The notes: generated by a model from the letters alone, not told the origin. 64,000 bases of DNA from CAVXNP01 sp963763305 (GCA_963763305.1 CAVXNP010000001.1:2914001-2978000), one strand, 5' to 3'. Counted from the first letter of the stretch, positions 7,706 to 16,245 are shown. Program-made: numbers and translations.

Positions 7706-8581
7706 ATGTCCGTTTCTCCCGCACTTATCGAGGGCCGCCGCCACGAGCTGGGCGACGGTTTTGCCGTACGCCGGCTGCTGCCGTCGCTGCTGGCCCGGCA
7801 CGTCGGTCCGTTCGTGTTCTTCGACCACATGGGGCCGGCCGATTTCGCCGCCGGCAAGGGCATGGACGTACGACCGCACCCGCATATCGGCCTGGCCACC
7901 GTGACCTGGCTGTTCGATGGCGCGATCCGCCACCGCGACAGCCTGGGCAGCCTGGCCGACATCCGCCCCGGCGAGGTGAACTGGATGACCGCCGGGCGCG
8001 GGATCGTGCACTCGGAGCGCACGCCGCCAGCGCAGCGACGTGATGGCCAGCGTCTGCACGGCATCCAGGTGTGGGTCGCGCTGCCGCAGGCCGATGCCGA
8101 GGTGGCACCGGATTTTTCGCATCACGCGGCCGCTTCGCTGCCGCGCCTCCAGCATGCGGACGCGGAGCTGGTGTTGATCGCCGGTACCGCCTACGGCGAG
8201 CGCTCGCCGGTGCGGGTGTTTGCGCCCATGTGCTTCCTGGAGGTGAGGATGCAGGCCGGTGCCGAGCTGGCCCTGCCGCAGGAGCACGAGGAACTGGGCG
8301 TCTACGTGGTGGAGGGCCAGGCGCGCTGGGGCGAGTTGTCGATCCCGTCGGAGCGGATGGCGGTGCAGTTGGGCGGCAGCGCGCCGGTACTGTGCGCAGA
8401 GCGCGAGACACGCCTGATGCTGTTCGGGGGCGCACCGCTGGATGGCGAGCGACACCTGTGGTGGAACTTCGTCGCCAGTGAGCGCGAGCGTCTGGAGCAG
8501 GCCAAGGCCGACTGGTCGGCCGGCCGCTTCGGTGTGGTTCCCGGTGACGAGGAGGAGTTCATTCCCCTGCCTGACGCTTGA
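7706..8581 (+). CDS. Pirin family protein
   Basis: 291 residues with the bicupin pirin fold. The N-terminal cupin keeps all four metal ligands of human pirin: H58 and H60 (RPHPHIGLATVT), H102 and E104 (GRGIVHSER). A second cupin with GERSPVRVFAP and a C-terminal GGAPLDGERHLWWNFVAS completes the fold. Members are iron proteins; some (YhhW) act as quercetin 2,3-dioxygenases and others are redox regulators. It follows an ene-reductase gene on the same strand, which suggests a joint role in xenobiotic or redox stress metabolism (inference). Confidence 0.92.
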   Translation: MSVSPALIEGRRHELGDGFAVRRLLPSLLARHVGPFVFFDHMGPADFAAGKGMDVRPHPHIGLATVTWLFDGAIRHRDSLGSLADIRPGEVNWMTAGRGIVHSERTPPAQRRDGQRLHGIQVWVALPQADAEVAPDFSHHAAASLPRLQHADAELVLIAGTAYGERSPVRVFAPMCFLEVRMQAGAELALPQEHEELGVYVVEGQARWGELSIPSERMAVQLGGSAPVLCAERETRLMLFGGAPLDGERHLWWNFVASERERLEQAKADWSAGRFGVVPGDEEEFIPLPDA

Positions 8582-8665
8582 CCGCACTGTCGGGCAAGCG
8601 CTGCACCCTGCGCTTGCAAGTTGCAACGCTCAGCGGCACGCTGGTCGTTGACGGGAGGACGGCCC

Positions 8666-8968
8666 ATGTCGCGCTTTGCCAGTTTCCGTGAGTTCTATCC
8701 GCACTACCTGGGCGAGCACAGCAATCGGGTGTGCCGGCGACTGCACGTGGTCGGCAGTACGCTGGTGCTGCTCGTCGTGCTGATGGCCCTTGCCAGCGGA
8801 GACCTGCGCTGGTTGTGGCTGGCGCCGGTGGCCGGTTACGGCTTTGCCTGGATCGGGCATTTCGTGTTCGAGAAAAACCGGCCGGCCACGTTCCGCCACC
8901 CGTTGTACAGCCTGGCTGGCGACTGGGTGATGTACTGGCAGGTGCTGCGTGGCCGCCTGAAGTTCTGA
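8666..8968 (+). CDS. Mpo1-like (DUF962) membrane protein
   Basis: 100 residues from the ATG at 8666, with a GGGAGG ribosome site. The DUF962 pattern is present: FYPHYLGEHSNRVCRRLHVVGS at the N-terminus, hydrophobic segments at about 28-40 and 48-62, and GHFVFEKNRPATFRHPLYSL. In yeast Mpo1 this family is an Fe2+-dependent dioxygenase that acts on 2-hydroxy fatty acids in alpha-oxidation; the His residues here are the likely metal ligands. Bacterial roles are unproven. Confidence 0.85.
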   Translation: MSRFASFREFYPHYLGEHSNRVCRRLHVVGSTLVLLVVLMALASGDLRWLWLAPVAGYGFAWIGHFVFEKNRPATFRHPLYSLAGDWVMYWQVLRGRLKF

Positions 8969-9028
8969 ATCTGCCGGCGCCGGGCGGACCGACCGGCGCA
9001 GTGCGTGAGGTGGCCGGGGATATGCCGG

Positions 9029-10051
9029 TCAGTTGGCTGCGCGGGCCTGGATATCCTGCTGTCGCAGCCAGTCGCGGTAGGGGCGCGAGCGATGAAGCTG
9101 GAAGCGGCTGACGTCCTCGATCAGCGCGCAGTGGTACCAGTCGCCGCCGCGGACCGTCAGTGCCGGGTGCAGCGAGGCCTCCGGATCGGCAATGCCTTCG
9201 CGATAGAAACCGTCCCCTTCGCCGAACCAGGGTAGCCGGTCACCCTCCTTCAGCGCCTCCAGCACGGCCGGTGGCGCACCCAGGTCGGTGGCGATCTCGA
9301 GATGGGCCTTGATGTCCTCATCGGTCTGCACCAGCACGAAACGACCGTGCCCGTGATCGTCCAGAAGCACCAGTCCGGTCGGGTTGACGTGCAGGTAGCA
9401 TTCCACCGGCTGGAAGTCCCCGATCAGGTCACGCAGCGCCTGCTGGAAGGCCTTGTCCCGCAGGAAGCGGATCTGCCCCAATGCCAGCGTCTCGGCCACC
9501 AGCGCGCCCGCCCGCTCGAAATAGCGCCGCTGCAGCGATCGGATAGCGTCCTCCAGTTTCTCGGTCGCGTGTGGGTCGCTCTTGCGGATGAAGCGATCGA
9601 TGATGCCGGCGTTGAACGCCTCGATCGCGGTGGCGTCGTCGGCGGTGCCGGTAAGCAGGATCTTGCCCAGGTTGGGGTTCGCCAGGGCCTTGCAGAACGC
9701 GATGCCGTCCATCTCCGGCATGGTCAGGTCGACGACCACCACCGAGACCTCCGCGAAGCGTTCAGGGTCGTACATCATCCGGTGGATCGAATCGACGTCC
9801 AGCGCCACCAGTTCGCGTGTCTGCGACTGGCGCTCCTTCCACTGGTACAACCAGCCACCCCCAGGTACAGCACGAATGCCGTGCGAGCCCAGTTCGGCCA
9901 GCGCCCGCCGTGGTGAATCGTAGGTGCGCAGGCGCAGGGTCGGGTCCAGCATCAGGGGCAGGCTGTCCAGGTACTGCTCATTGTCGTCCACCAGCAAGGT
10001 GGTGGTGGGAAAGATGAAGGGCAGGACGTCGCCGTGAAGATCGATGCTCAT
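9029..10051 (-). CDS. Response regulator paired with CqsS/LqsS-like kinase
   Basis: 340 residues. The N-terminal receiver domain has the acidic pair D22/D23 (VDDNE), phosphoacceptor D108 (VVVVDLTMPEMDG), T134 and K157. About 40 extra residues (GIRAVPGGGWLYQWKERQSQ onward) sit between receiver strands 2 and 3, an unusual insertion. The remaining 170 residues have no DNA-binding HTH that I can see and no GGDEF/EAL/HD-GYP motif. The start ATG overlaps the kinase stop (ATGA at 10051-10048), so the two are translationally coupled. Legionella LqsR is also a receiver protein without an HTH and of similar length, which fits the sensor resemblance of the partner kinase (inference). Confidence 0.8.
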   Translation of the reverse strand: MSIDLHGDVLPFIFPTTTLLVDDNEQYLDSLPLMLDPTLRLRTYDSPRRALAELGSHGIRAVPGGGWLYQWKERQSQTRELVALDVDSIHRMMYDPERFAEVSVVVVDLTMPEMDGIAFCKALANPNLGKILLTGTADDATAIEAFNAGIIDRFIRKSDPHATEKLEDAIRSLQRRYFERAGALVAETLALGQIRFLRDKAFQQALRDLIGDFQPVECYLHVNPTGLVLLDDHGHGRFVLVQTDEDIKAHLEIATDLGAPPAVLEALKEGDRLPWFGEGDGFYREGIADPEASLHPALTVRGGDWYHCALIEDVSRFQLHRSRPYRDWLRQQDIQARAAN

Positions 10052-11385
10052 GCCAGCGCCTCCTTGCGTACTGGGAAGGAAAGGACGAATTCGGTGTACA
10101 CGCCCCATGCTGAATGGCAATGTATCTGGCCACCCATGCGTTCGACTGCATCCTGCGAGAAGGCCAGGCCGATGCCCAGCCCCGGTACGCCCTCGGCGCG
10201 GTCGCTATGGGAATAGAAGCGGTTGAAGATGCGCGGCAATACGTCCGGTCGTATGCCCGGCCCGGTATCGCGCACCCGGATCTGATGCTCGCGCGAGGTA
10301 CTCAGCAGGCGTACCTCGATGCTGCCCTTGCCCGCGCGGCCGGTGTGCAGCAGCGCGTTGCGCACCAGGTTGAAGATCACGTGCATCAGCAAGGTGCGCG
10401 AACCGAGCAGAAGAAAGTCGCCGCCGCTTTCATGCAGATGCACGCGCTCGCGCTCGCCACGCGACGCGTACGGGTAGCGATCCAGCGCGTCCTCCACGCA
10501 GGTACGCGCATCGACCTTCTCGAACTGCGGCTGGCCCATCGGGCGTGCAGCCAGCAGCAGCATGTCGATCACCGTGTTGGCATGGGCGACCTCGTGTTCG
10601 ATCACGTCGATCCCGCGCTTGAGTGCCTCCAGGTGGGTGGTACGCAGTTCCATCACCGGCAGTCCCGCCTGCTGCGCAAGGCGGTGGCTTTCCAGCAGTC
10701 CGGGCAGGAAACGGCGCAGCGCGCGCCCGGCGATCTGCATCGAGCCCAATGGAGTGCGCAGTTCATGTGCGATGTTGTTGGAGGCGGCGGTGAGGGCATT
10801 GACGCGTGCGGCGTCGGCAAACTTCTGCGACAGGCTGGCCAACGGACCCAGCACCACGCTCAGCAGCAGCACGGGCGCGTATTGCGCAATCGCGTGCAGC
10901 GGCCATCCCTCGTGTGGGCCGAACTGGAATGCCACCACCGCGGCCAGGCTGCCCACGCCGACGATGGCCGCGAAGCTGGCCAGATCGAACAGCATCATTG
11001 TGGTGAACAGCGCGAACATGTGCGCCGTGGCCCACATCAGGGTAAGGCCGTTGCGCAGTGCCAGGTAACCGAAAAAGAATGGCAGGACGTAGGTGATCGT
11101 CAGGTACCACAGGGCCGGAAGCAACGGACGGAAGCGCGGTGACCACCAGCGTTGCGCCGCCAGCGGCAGCAGCAACAGCATGCTGATCACATGCAAGGCG
11201 GGGTTCTCGTACGGTTGCGGTAACCATCTCGTCCAGATCAGGTAGTACAGCGGTGCAAAGACGCTGCCGATCAGGCAGAGCACCGGCATCATCGGTTGCG
11301 AATAGCGCGACCGCATGAACATGGCGTTGTCCAGCCGTCGCAGGGCCTGGCGCCAGCGTGACCGGTAGGTGGTGCCGTGCTGCAT
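10048..11385 (-). CDS. Membrane histidine kinase, CqsS/LqsS-like sensor
   Basis: 445 residues from the ATG at 11385 (a later ATG, codon 22, is also possible). The N-terminal 185 residues are a multi-span membrane sensor with about six hydrophobic segments. Its landmarks YYLIW-x3-LPQPYENP-x-L and LPFFFGYLALRNGLTLMWA align with my recollection of Vibrio CqsS (YYFIW, PQSYEN, LPFFFAF, W-A), the receptor of the alpha-hydroxyketone CAI-1. The catalytic part has the H-box IAHELRTPLGS (H207), N-box NLVRNALLH, G1 DTGPGIRP, F-box FNRFYS and G2 GLGIGLAF. Unlike CqsS it has no fused receiver; the receiver protein is the overlapping next gene. No cqsA/lqsA synthase is in the window. Confidence 0.88.
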   Translation of the reverse strand: MQHGTTYRSRWRQALRRLDNAMFMRSRYSQPMMPVLCLIGSVFAPLYYLIWTRWLPQPYENPALHVISMLLLLPLAAQRWWSPRFRPLLPALWYLTITYVLPFFFGYLALRNGLTLMWATAHMFALFTTMMLFDLASFAAIVGVGSLAAVVAFQFGPHEGWPLHAIAQYAPVLLLSVVLGPLASLSQKFADAARVNALTAASNNIAHELRTPLGSMQIAGRALRRFLPGLLESHRLAQQAGLPVMELRTTHLEALKRGIDVIEHEVAHANTVIDMLLLAARPMGQPQFEKVDARTCVEDALDRYPYASRGERERVHLHESGGDFLLLGSRTLLMHVIFNLVRNALLHTGRAGKGSIEVRLLSTSREHQIRVRDTGPGIRPDVLPRIFNRFYSHSDRAEGVPGLGIGLAFSQDAVERMGGQIHCHSAWGVYTEFVLSFPVRKEALA

Positions 11386-11405
11386 GTCCGGAGCGCGCGG
11401 GCGGG

Positions 11406-11801
11406 TCAGCGGAATTGCTGGTGACAGGCCTTGCACGCCTCGCCGACCGGCTTGATCGCCGCGGCCAATGCCGCGCAGCTGTCGACATCGGCATGGTTGG
11501 CTTGCTCCAGAGCGGTGCGCAACTTGGCGGCCGCATCCGTGAAGGGTTTCTCGGCCCCGGGGAACGCCGCGGGAATATCGCCGGCAGTGGATTGCAGGCG
11601 CAGCAGGTGCTCCCGGTTCCCGGCGGCATCGCATTGCTGCGTCTTGACCGCGTGCCCCAGCGCCCCCAGATGGTGCGCCATCACGCCCATGACCGCACGC
11701 GGGAACGGGTCGCGCTGACGCAGCGAGTTCATGGCAAAAACGGTACCCAGGACGCCGATGGCCAGGCCGAGAAGGAGCAGGAGCGCGGCATTTTTCTGCA
11801 T
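11406..11801 (-). CDS. Membrane-anchored cytochrome c'-like protein
   Basis: 131 residues. The N-terminus is one hydrophobic segment (LLLLLGLAIGVLGTVFA) serving as an uncleaved anchor or signal. A predicted four-helix domain ends in a single heme c site CKACH (residues 123-127), four residues from the C-terminus, as in cytochrome c' and c556 proteins. H127 is the proximal ligand; the distal side cannot be assigned with confidence. Cytochromes c' bind NO and CO or carry electrons in the periplasm. The stop is 20 bases upstream of the kinase start on the same strand, so it is probably the first gene of a three-gene operon with the sensor kinase and response regulator. Confidence 0.75.
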   Translation of the reverse strand: MQKNAALLLLLGLAIGVLGTVFAMNSLRQRDPFPRAVMGVMAHHLGALGHAVKTQQCDAAGNREHLLRLQSTAGDIPAAFPGAEKPFTDAAAKLRTALEQANHADVDSCAALAAAIKPVGEACKACHQQFR

Positions 11802-11945
11802 GATGGTTTGCCATGGTGGGGGTGTTCGAGAATAACCGAAGCCATCTGGCGTTTCGTAGCCGTAAAATCACGTTTTTGACGTAGGGACCCGCCGCATGCC
11901 ACGTACCGCCCCAGCCGCTGCCGTCCGCCCGTTGGGAGGCCACGC

Positions 11946-12761
11946 GTGAGTGGCGCGTCTGTTCCGAAGGAGCGGTTTGACGGCGTCGAGCGGCTGTACG
12001 GTCGTGGGGCGGTGGAGCGCCTGTCACACAGCCATGTCTGCGTGATCGGTATCGGCGGTGTCGGTTCGTGGGCGGCCGAGGCGCTTGCCCGCAGCGGGGT
12101 GGGACGGCTGACCCTGATCGATGCCGACGAGGTCTGCGTCTCCAATACCAACCGACAGTTGCACGCGCTGGACGGCGAATACGGCAAGCCCAAGGTCGGC
12201 GTGATGGCAGCCCGCGCCCATGCGATCAACCCGACCATCCGGCTGGAGGCGGTCGAACGCTTTCTCACCCCGGCCACGCTCGACGAGTTGCTCGATCGCG
12301 GCTACGACGTGGTGCTGGACGCGTGCGACGCGTTCCGGGTCAAGCTGGAGGCCATTGCATGGTGCCGTCGGCGCAAGCTGCCCATGGTCACTGTCGGCTC
12401 CGCTGGCGGGCGCACCGATGCCACCCAGATCCGGGTGCGCGACCTTTCGCGCACCGAGCACGATGCCATGTTCAGCCTGATCCGGAAGAAGCTGCGGCAG
12501 GACTTCAACTTTCCGCGCAACCCCGATCGCTACTTCGGTGTCTCGGCGGTGTATTCGCTGCAGAACGTGCAGTACCCCCAGCCGGACGGGAGCGTTTGCG
12601 GCAACCGGCCGCCGGGCGGGGAAGCATTGAACCTGGCCTGCGGTGGTGGCCTGGGCGCGGCAACCCACGTGACTGGCGCGTTCGCCTTTGCCGCCGTCGG
12701 CAAGGTGCTGGAGAAGCTGCTGGGGAGCAGCGAGAGGCGAGGGATGAGGGATGAGGGATGA
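11946..12761 (+). CDS. tcdA: tRNA threonylcarbamoyladenosine dehydratase
   Basis: 271 residues from a GTG. An E1-like ThiF/MoeB fold: nucleotide-binding CVIGIGGVGSWAAEAL (residues 32-47), LIDADEVCVSNTNRQ, and DACDAFRVKL. The C-terminal QNVQYPQPDG and NLACGGGLGAATHVTGAFAFAA are typical of TcdA/CsdL. The enzyme uses ATP to dehydrate t6A37 to cyclic t6A in ANN-decoding tRNAs. The last codons (RRGMRDEG) come from a GGGATGA heptamer repeated three times, so the extreme C-terminus lies in repeat DNA and is probably not conserved. The gene is divergent from the cytochrome gene. Confidence 0.92.
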   Translation: MSGASVPKERFDGVERLYGRGAVERLSHSHVCVIGIGGVGSWAAEALARSGVGRLTLIDADEVCVSNTNRQLHALDGEYGKPKVGVMAARAHAINPTIRLEAVERFLTPATLDELLDRGYDVVLDACDAFRVKLEAIAWCRRRKLPMVTVGSAGGRTDATQIRVRDLSRTEHDAMFSLIRKKLRQDFNFPRNPDRYFGVSAVYSLQNVQYPQPDGSVCGNRPPGGEALNLACGGGLGAATHVTGAFAFAAVGKVLEKLLGSSERRGMRDEG

Positions 12762-12855
12762 GTAGCGAGGGCGCGACGACTCCTCGGCCTCTTGAACTGC
12801 TGGGGTAGCAGGCCTTACGCGTTGCAGCCCCTCGCCCCCTCGTCCCTCGCCCTGC
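12741..12855. repeat. GGGATGA heptamer repeat with inverted partner
   Basis: Three GGGATGA heptamers (12741-12761) end tcdA. About 70 bases on, C-rich tracts (CCCTCGTCCCTCGCCC near 12837-12852) are inverted to them, so the transcript between tcdA and the convergent phaB could fold into an imperfect stem. A role as a bidirectional terminator or REP-like element is inference. Confidence 0.45.
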
Positions 12856-12856
12856 T

Positions 12857-13597
12857 TCACCAACCCATGTAATGCCCGCCGTTGATCGCCAGGTTCGCGC
12901 CGGTGATCCAGCTTGCCTCGTCGCCGGTGAAAAACGCCACGGCGTGCGCGATCTCCTCCGGCTTGCCGAGCCGGCCGACCGGGATCTGCGCCACGATCTT
13001 CTCGCGCACTTCTTCGGGCACCGCCATCACCATGTCGGTGCCAACGTAGCCGGGCGAAACCGTGTTGACGGTGATCCCCAGCCTGGCGTTTTCCTGTGCC
13101 AGGGAAATGGTGAAGCCATGCATGCCGGCCTTGGCTGCGGCGTAGTTGGCCTGGCCGTACTGGCCCTTCTGGCCATTGATCGAGCTGATCTGGACGATGC
13201 GGCCCCACTTGCGTGCGCGCATGCCCTCGATCACCGGCCGGGTGACGTTGAAACAGGCGTTGAGGTTGGTGTTGACCACCTCGGTCCACTGTTCGTAGGT
13301 CATCTTGTGGAAGGTGGTGTCGCGGGTGATGCCGGCGTTGTTGACCAGGATTTCCACCGGGCCGCACTTGCCCTCGAGCTCCCTGATCATCGTCACGCAG
13401 GCTTCCGGGTCGGACACGTCGCCCTTGACCATGCACACGTCGATGCCTTCATCGAGCATCTTGCGGTGCCATGCGTCGGCCCGCCCCTGGTCGCGGTAAT
13501 TGGTGGCCACCCGGTGTCCTTGTCGGGCCAGGTAGCGGACGATCGCCGTGCCGATCCCGCCGGTGCCGCCTGTGACCAATGCCGTGCGCTGAGTCAT
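12857..13597 (-). CDS. phaB: Acetoacetyl-CoA reductase (SDR family)
   Basis: 246 residues from the ATG at 13597, preceded by AGGAG. A classical short-chain dehydrogenase: cofactor motif VTGGTGGIG (residues 8-16), NNAG, and catalytic S139, Y152 and K156 in SSINGQKGQYGQANYAAAKAG, the same spacing as C. necator PhaB. The C-terminal ITGANLAINGGHYMG is also PhaB-like. It reduces acetoacetyl-CoA to (R)-3-hydroxybutyryl-CoA with NADPH for PHB synthesis. No PHA synthase is within the window; an acetyl-CoA acetyltransferase lies at 56.6-57.8 kb. FabG-like activity is the main alternative. Confidence 0.9.
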   Translation of the reverse strand: MTQRTALVTGGTGGIGTAIVRYLARQGHRVATNYRDQGRADAWHRKMLDEGIDVCMVKGDVSDPEACVTMIRELEGKCGPVEILVNNAGITRDTTFHKMTYEQWTEVVNTNLNACFNVTRPVIEGMRARKWGRIVQISSINGQKGQYGQANYAAAKAGMHGFTISLAQENARLGITVNTVSPGYVGTDMVMAVPEEVREKIVAQIPVGRLGKPEEIAHAVAFFTGDEASWITGANLAINGGHYMGW

Positions 13598-13791
13598 GCC
13601 TGTATCTCCTGATGGGGCGAGGGGGTGCGTCCGGTCAGCCAGCGGCATAGCGCCACCCTGGCTGCCAGCCACGCTGCCGCTGGCGTCCTCTCCGAGGCCG
13701 GCGCGCAGCGTGCAACGTTCATAGCCCATTTACGTTACATGCTGCCTGCAGGCTGCCCGATGAACAGCGTGGACCGAGCCTTTATAGCCCC

Positions 13792-14655
13792 TCACCGGGC
13801 AGAAAGGGCGCTGCAGTGCGGCATGGCCGATGGCTCGAAATGCTTCAGCGCATCGGCCAGCAGCGCCTGAACCGAGGTTGTCCGGGCCGACACCGGCACG
13901 GCCAGGAACGCCAATGCCTGGCGCAACGCGGGCAGCGGGTCGGCTGGATCGACCGGCATCGCGCGGCTGGACTTGGAGAGCTTCCGACCATCCACGTCCA
14001 GCGCCAGCGGCAGATGGCGGTAGGCCGGGGTCGGCAGCGTCAACCATTGCTGCAGCAGGATCTGCCGGGCGGTGGAGTCGAGCAGATCGCTGCCGCGCAC
14101 CACCTCGGTGATCCCCTGAAACGCATCATCGACCACGCAGGCCAGCTGGTAGGAGTACAGGCCATCGACCCGACGTATCACGAAGTCGCCCACGCTCTCG
14201 CGAAGGTTCTGCCGTTGCGGTCCCTGCAAGGCGTCCTCGAAGCGGATCTCGATGTCTGGTACACGCAAGCGCCAGGCCGGCTCGCGGGCGGGGTCCCGTG
14301 GCGCGACACAGGCGTCGTGGTGGAATCCGCCCTGGGCGGCCAGCTCCGAGCGGCTGCACCAGCAGGGAAACAGGCGGCCGGCCTGGCGCAGTTGCTCGAA
14401 TGCCGCGTCATAGGCGGGCCCGCGCCGGGACTGGAACAGGACGGGGGCGTCGGCGACCAGCCCGAACGCGGGCAGCGCGTCCAGGATTGCCGCCGCTGAA
14501 CCGGCGACCTCGCGCGGCGGGTCAAGATCCTCCATCCGCACCAGCCACTGTCCGCCGGCGTGCCGCGCGCACAGCCAGCTGGCCAGCGCCGCCACCAGCG
14601 AGCCGAGATGCAGCAGGCCGGTGGGGGAGGGGGCGAAGCGGCCGCGGTAGTCCAT
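13792..14655 (-). CDS. gluQ: Glutamyl-Q tRNA(Asp) synthetase
   Basis: 287 residues, matching the truncated GluRS paralogue that lacks the anticodon-binding domain. The class I HIGH-like motif is SPTGLLHLGS (residues 10-19) and the KMSKS equivalent is GRKLSKSS. Zinc-binding Cys residues occur in PCWCSRSEL with further ligands downstream, and VDGLYSYQLACVVDDAFQGITEVVRG forms the catalytic core. The enzyme activates glutamate without tRNA and attaches it to queuosine-34 of tRNA(Asp). In many proteobacteria it lies next to dksA; here it is not. Confidence 0.95.
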   Translation of the reverse strand: MDYRGRFAPSPTGLLHLGSLVAALASWLCARHAGGQWLVRMEDLDPPREVAGSAAAILDALPAFGLVADAPVLFQSRRGPAYDAAFEQLRQAGRLFPCWCSRSELAAQGGFHHDACVAPRDPAREPAWRLRVPDIEIRFEDALQGPQRQNLRESVGDFVIRRVDGLYSYQLACVVDDAFQGITEVVRGSDLLDSTARQILLQQWLTLPTPAYRHLPLALDVDGRKLSKSSRAMPVDPADPLPALRQALAFLAVPVSARTTSVQALLADALKHFEPSAMPHCSALSAR

Positions 14656-14811
14656 CGGTACAGTCTATCCAAGCGCCCGGCCGGTCGCTGCTGCCCCGGT
14701 TTGCCCGCAGCGCGGTTCACCCGCAACCGACGCGGCCGGCGCGATCATCCGGCACCGACCGCGCCCCGTGCAGTGGGCAGACCGGTCTGCGTCGTCCCAC
14801 GGAGAGCTGCG

Positions 14812-15030
14812 ATGACCGAGCGAACCCATTACGCCGATAACGATCCGCGACACCACTCCACCCGCATCAAGACGATGCTGCGCGAGGTCATGGAGCATGC
14901 ACGCGAGGACGTCACCCGGGTCAGCGACCCCAAGGCGCAGGCGCTGTTCGAGACCTCGGCCGAGGTTCTTGACGGGCTGATCACCGCCTACGAGCACTTC
15001 GAGCAGAAGAACGAGACCGCCTGGCAGTAG
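14812..15030 (+). CDS. Small conserved-looking protein of unknown function
   Basis: 72 residues from the ATG at 14812 with a GGAGAGC ribosome site. Highly charged and predicted mostly helical (TRIKTMLREVMEHAREDVTRV, ALFETSAEVLDGLITAYEHFEQ), without a signal or membrane segment. I do not recognise the family. The helical pattern faintly resembles short DUF883-type or stress-associated proteins, but that is not enough for a call. It is divergent from gluQ and upstream of htpX. Confidence 0.6.
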   Translation: MTERTHYADNDPRHHSTRIKTMLREVMEHAREDVTRVSDPKAQALFETSAEVLDGLITAYEHFEQKNETAWQ

Positions 15031-15228
15031 CCGGACAACCGAACGCGCGGCCGGGGTTCACTGGCGGCGGGATGGACGCGTGTCCGCCGGCCCCCTTGAA
15101 AGCGGCCGCTGCCGACCCGAATCTGGGGCAGTGGTCCCAGGCAACAGGGATGTCGCGCGCCGGCCGGAGCCGGACGCGCCCATTCGCGATGCCCGGGCCG
15201 CGCCCCTGTCCATTGCCGAAGAACGCCC

Positions 15229-16113
15229 ATGCGCCGCATCGTCCTGTTTCTCGCCACCAATATCGCCGTCCTGCTGTTGCTCAGCATCGTGCTGCACCTG
15301 TTCGGGGTCGACCAGATGGCCGCCGCGCGGGGCTACGGAGGGTTGGGCGGCTTGCTGATCTTTGCCGCCGTGTTCGGCATGGGCGGTGCCTTCATCTCGC
15401 TGGCCATGTCCAAGTGGATTGCCAAGCGCAGCACCGGCGCGCGCGTGATCGAGCAGCCGCAGACCGAAACCGAGCGCTGGCTGGTGGACACCGTGCGCCG
15501 ACACGCCCAGAACGCCGGCATCGGCATGCCCGAGGTGGCGGTCTACGAGGCGCCGGAGATGAATGCGTTCGCCACCGGCATGACCAAAAACAGCTCGCTG
15601 GTGGCGGTCAGTACCGGCCTGCTGCAGCAGATGGACCGCGAGCAGATAACCGCGGTGCTCGGCCACGAGATCGGCCATGTCGCCAACGGCGACATGGTGA
15701 CCCTGACCCTGATCCAGGGCGTGCTCAACACGCTGGTGATCCTGGCTGCCCGCCTGGTCGGCCGGGCGCTGGACAGCTGGCTGTCCGGCGGGCGCGACAG
15801 CCGCGGTGGCGGCATGGGCTATTTTGTCAGCGTGATGGTGCTGCAGGTGGTGTTCGGCCTGTTCGCCTCGATGATCGTGGCGGCTTTTTCGCGCTGGCGC
15901 GAGTTCCGCGCCGACCGCGCCGGTGCACAGTTCGCCGGTCGTGGCGCAATGATCTCGGCCCTGCAGCGGCTGCAGCGCAACCACAACGAAAGCAGCTTGC
16001 CCAATACCATGGCCGCCTTCGGTATTTCCGGTCACCTCGCCAACGGCATCCAGCGTCTGTTTTCCAGTCATCCACCGCTGGAGGAGCGCATCGCCGCCCT
16101 GCAGCGTGGCTGA
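15229..16113 (+). CDS. htpX: Membrane zinc protease HtpX
   Basis: 294 residues, normal length. Two N-terminal membrane helices (residues 4-26 and 36-60), the M48 zinc motif H146-E-I-G-H150 followed by VANGD, two further hydrophobic segments (about 160-178 and 195-222), and the third-ligand region REFRADRAGAQFAG. HtpX is an inner-membrane metalloprotease that degrades misfolded membrane proteins together with FtsH. It lies 130 bases upstream of htpG, another stress gene; the grouping suggests shared heat or envelope-stress control, but I could not identify a sigma-32 promoter. Confidence 0.96.
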   Translation: MRRIVLFLATNIAVLLLLSIVLHLFGVDQMAAARGYGGLGGLLIFAAVFGMGGAFISLAMSKWIAKRSTGARVIEQPQTETERWLVDTVRRHAQNAGIGMPEVAVYEAPEMNAFATGMTKNSSLVAVSTGLLQQMDREQITAVLGHEIGHVANGDMVTLTLIQGVLNTLVILAARLVGRALDSWLSGGRDSRGGGMGYFVSVMVLQVVFGLFASMIVAAFSRWREFRADRAGAQFAGRGAMISALQRLQRNHNESSLPNTMAAFGISGHLANGIQRLFSSHPPLEERIAALQRG

Positions 16114-16245
16114 GTCACGGTGTCGCCGGTTGGTGTCGGCGACGACCGGCACCAGGGTCGTTGCCGCGCAGGCGATGCCCACCCCGAGCAACCCGGCGCA
16201 AGCCGCATACCTTCACCCTAAACCGCACGTCAGGACATTCCACGC

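Noticed and set aside
6230..8626. 798-codon minus-strand open frame
   Set aside because: Antisense to the OYE and pirin genes, both with complete active sites.
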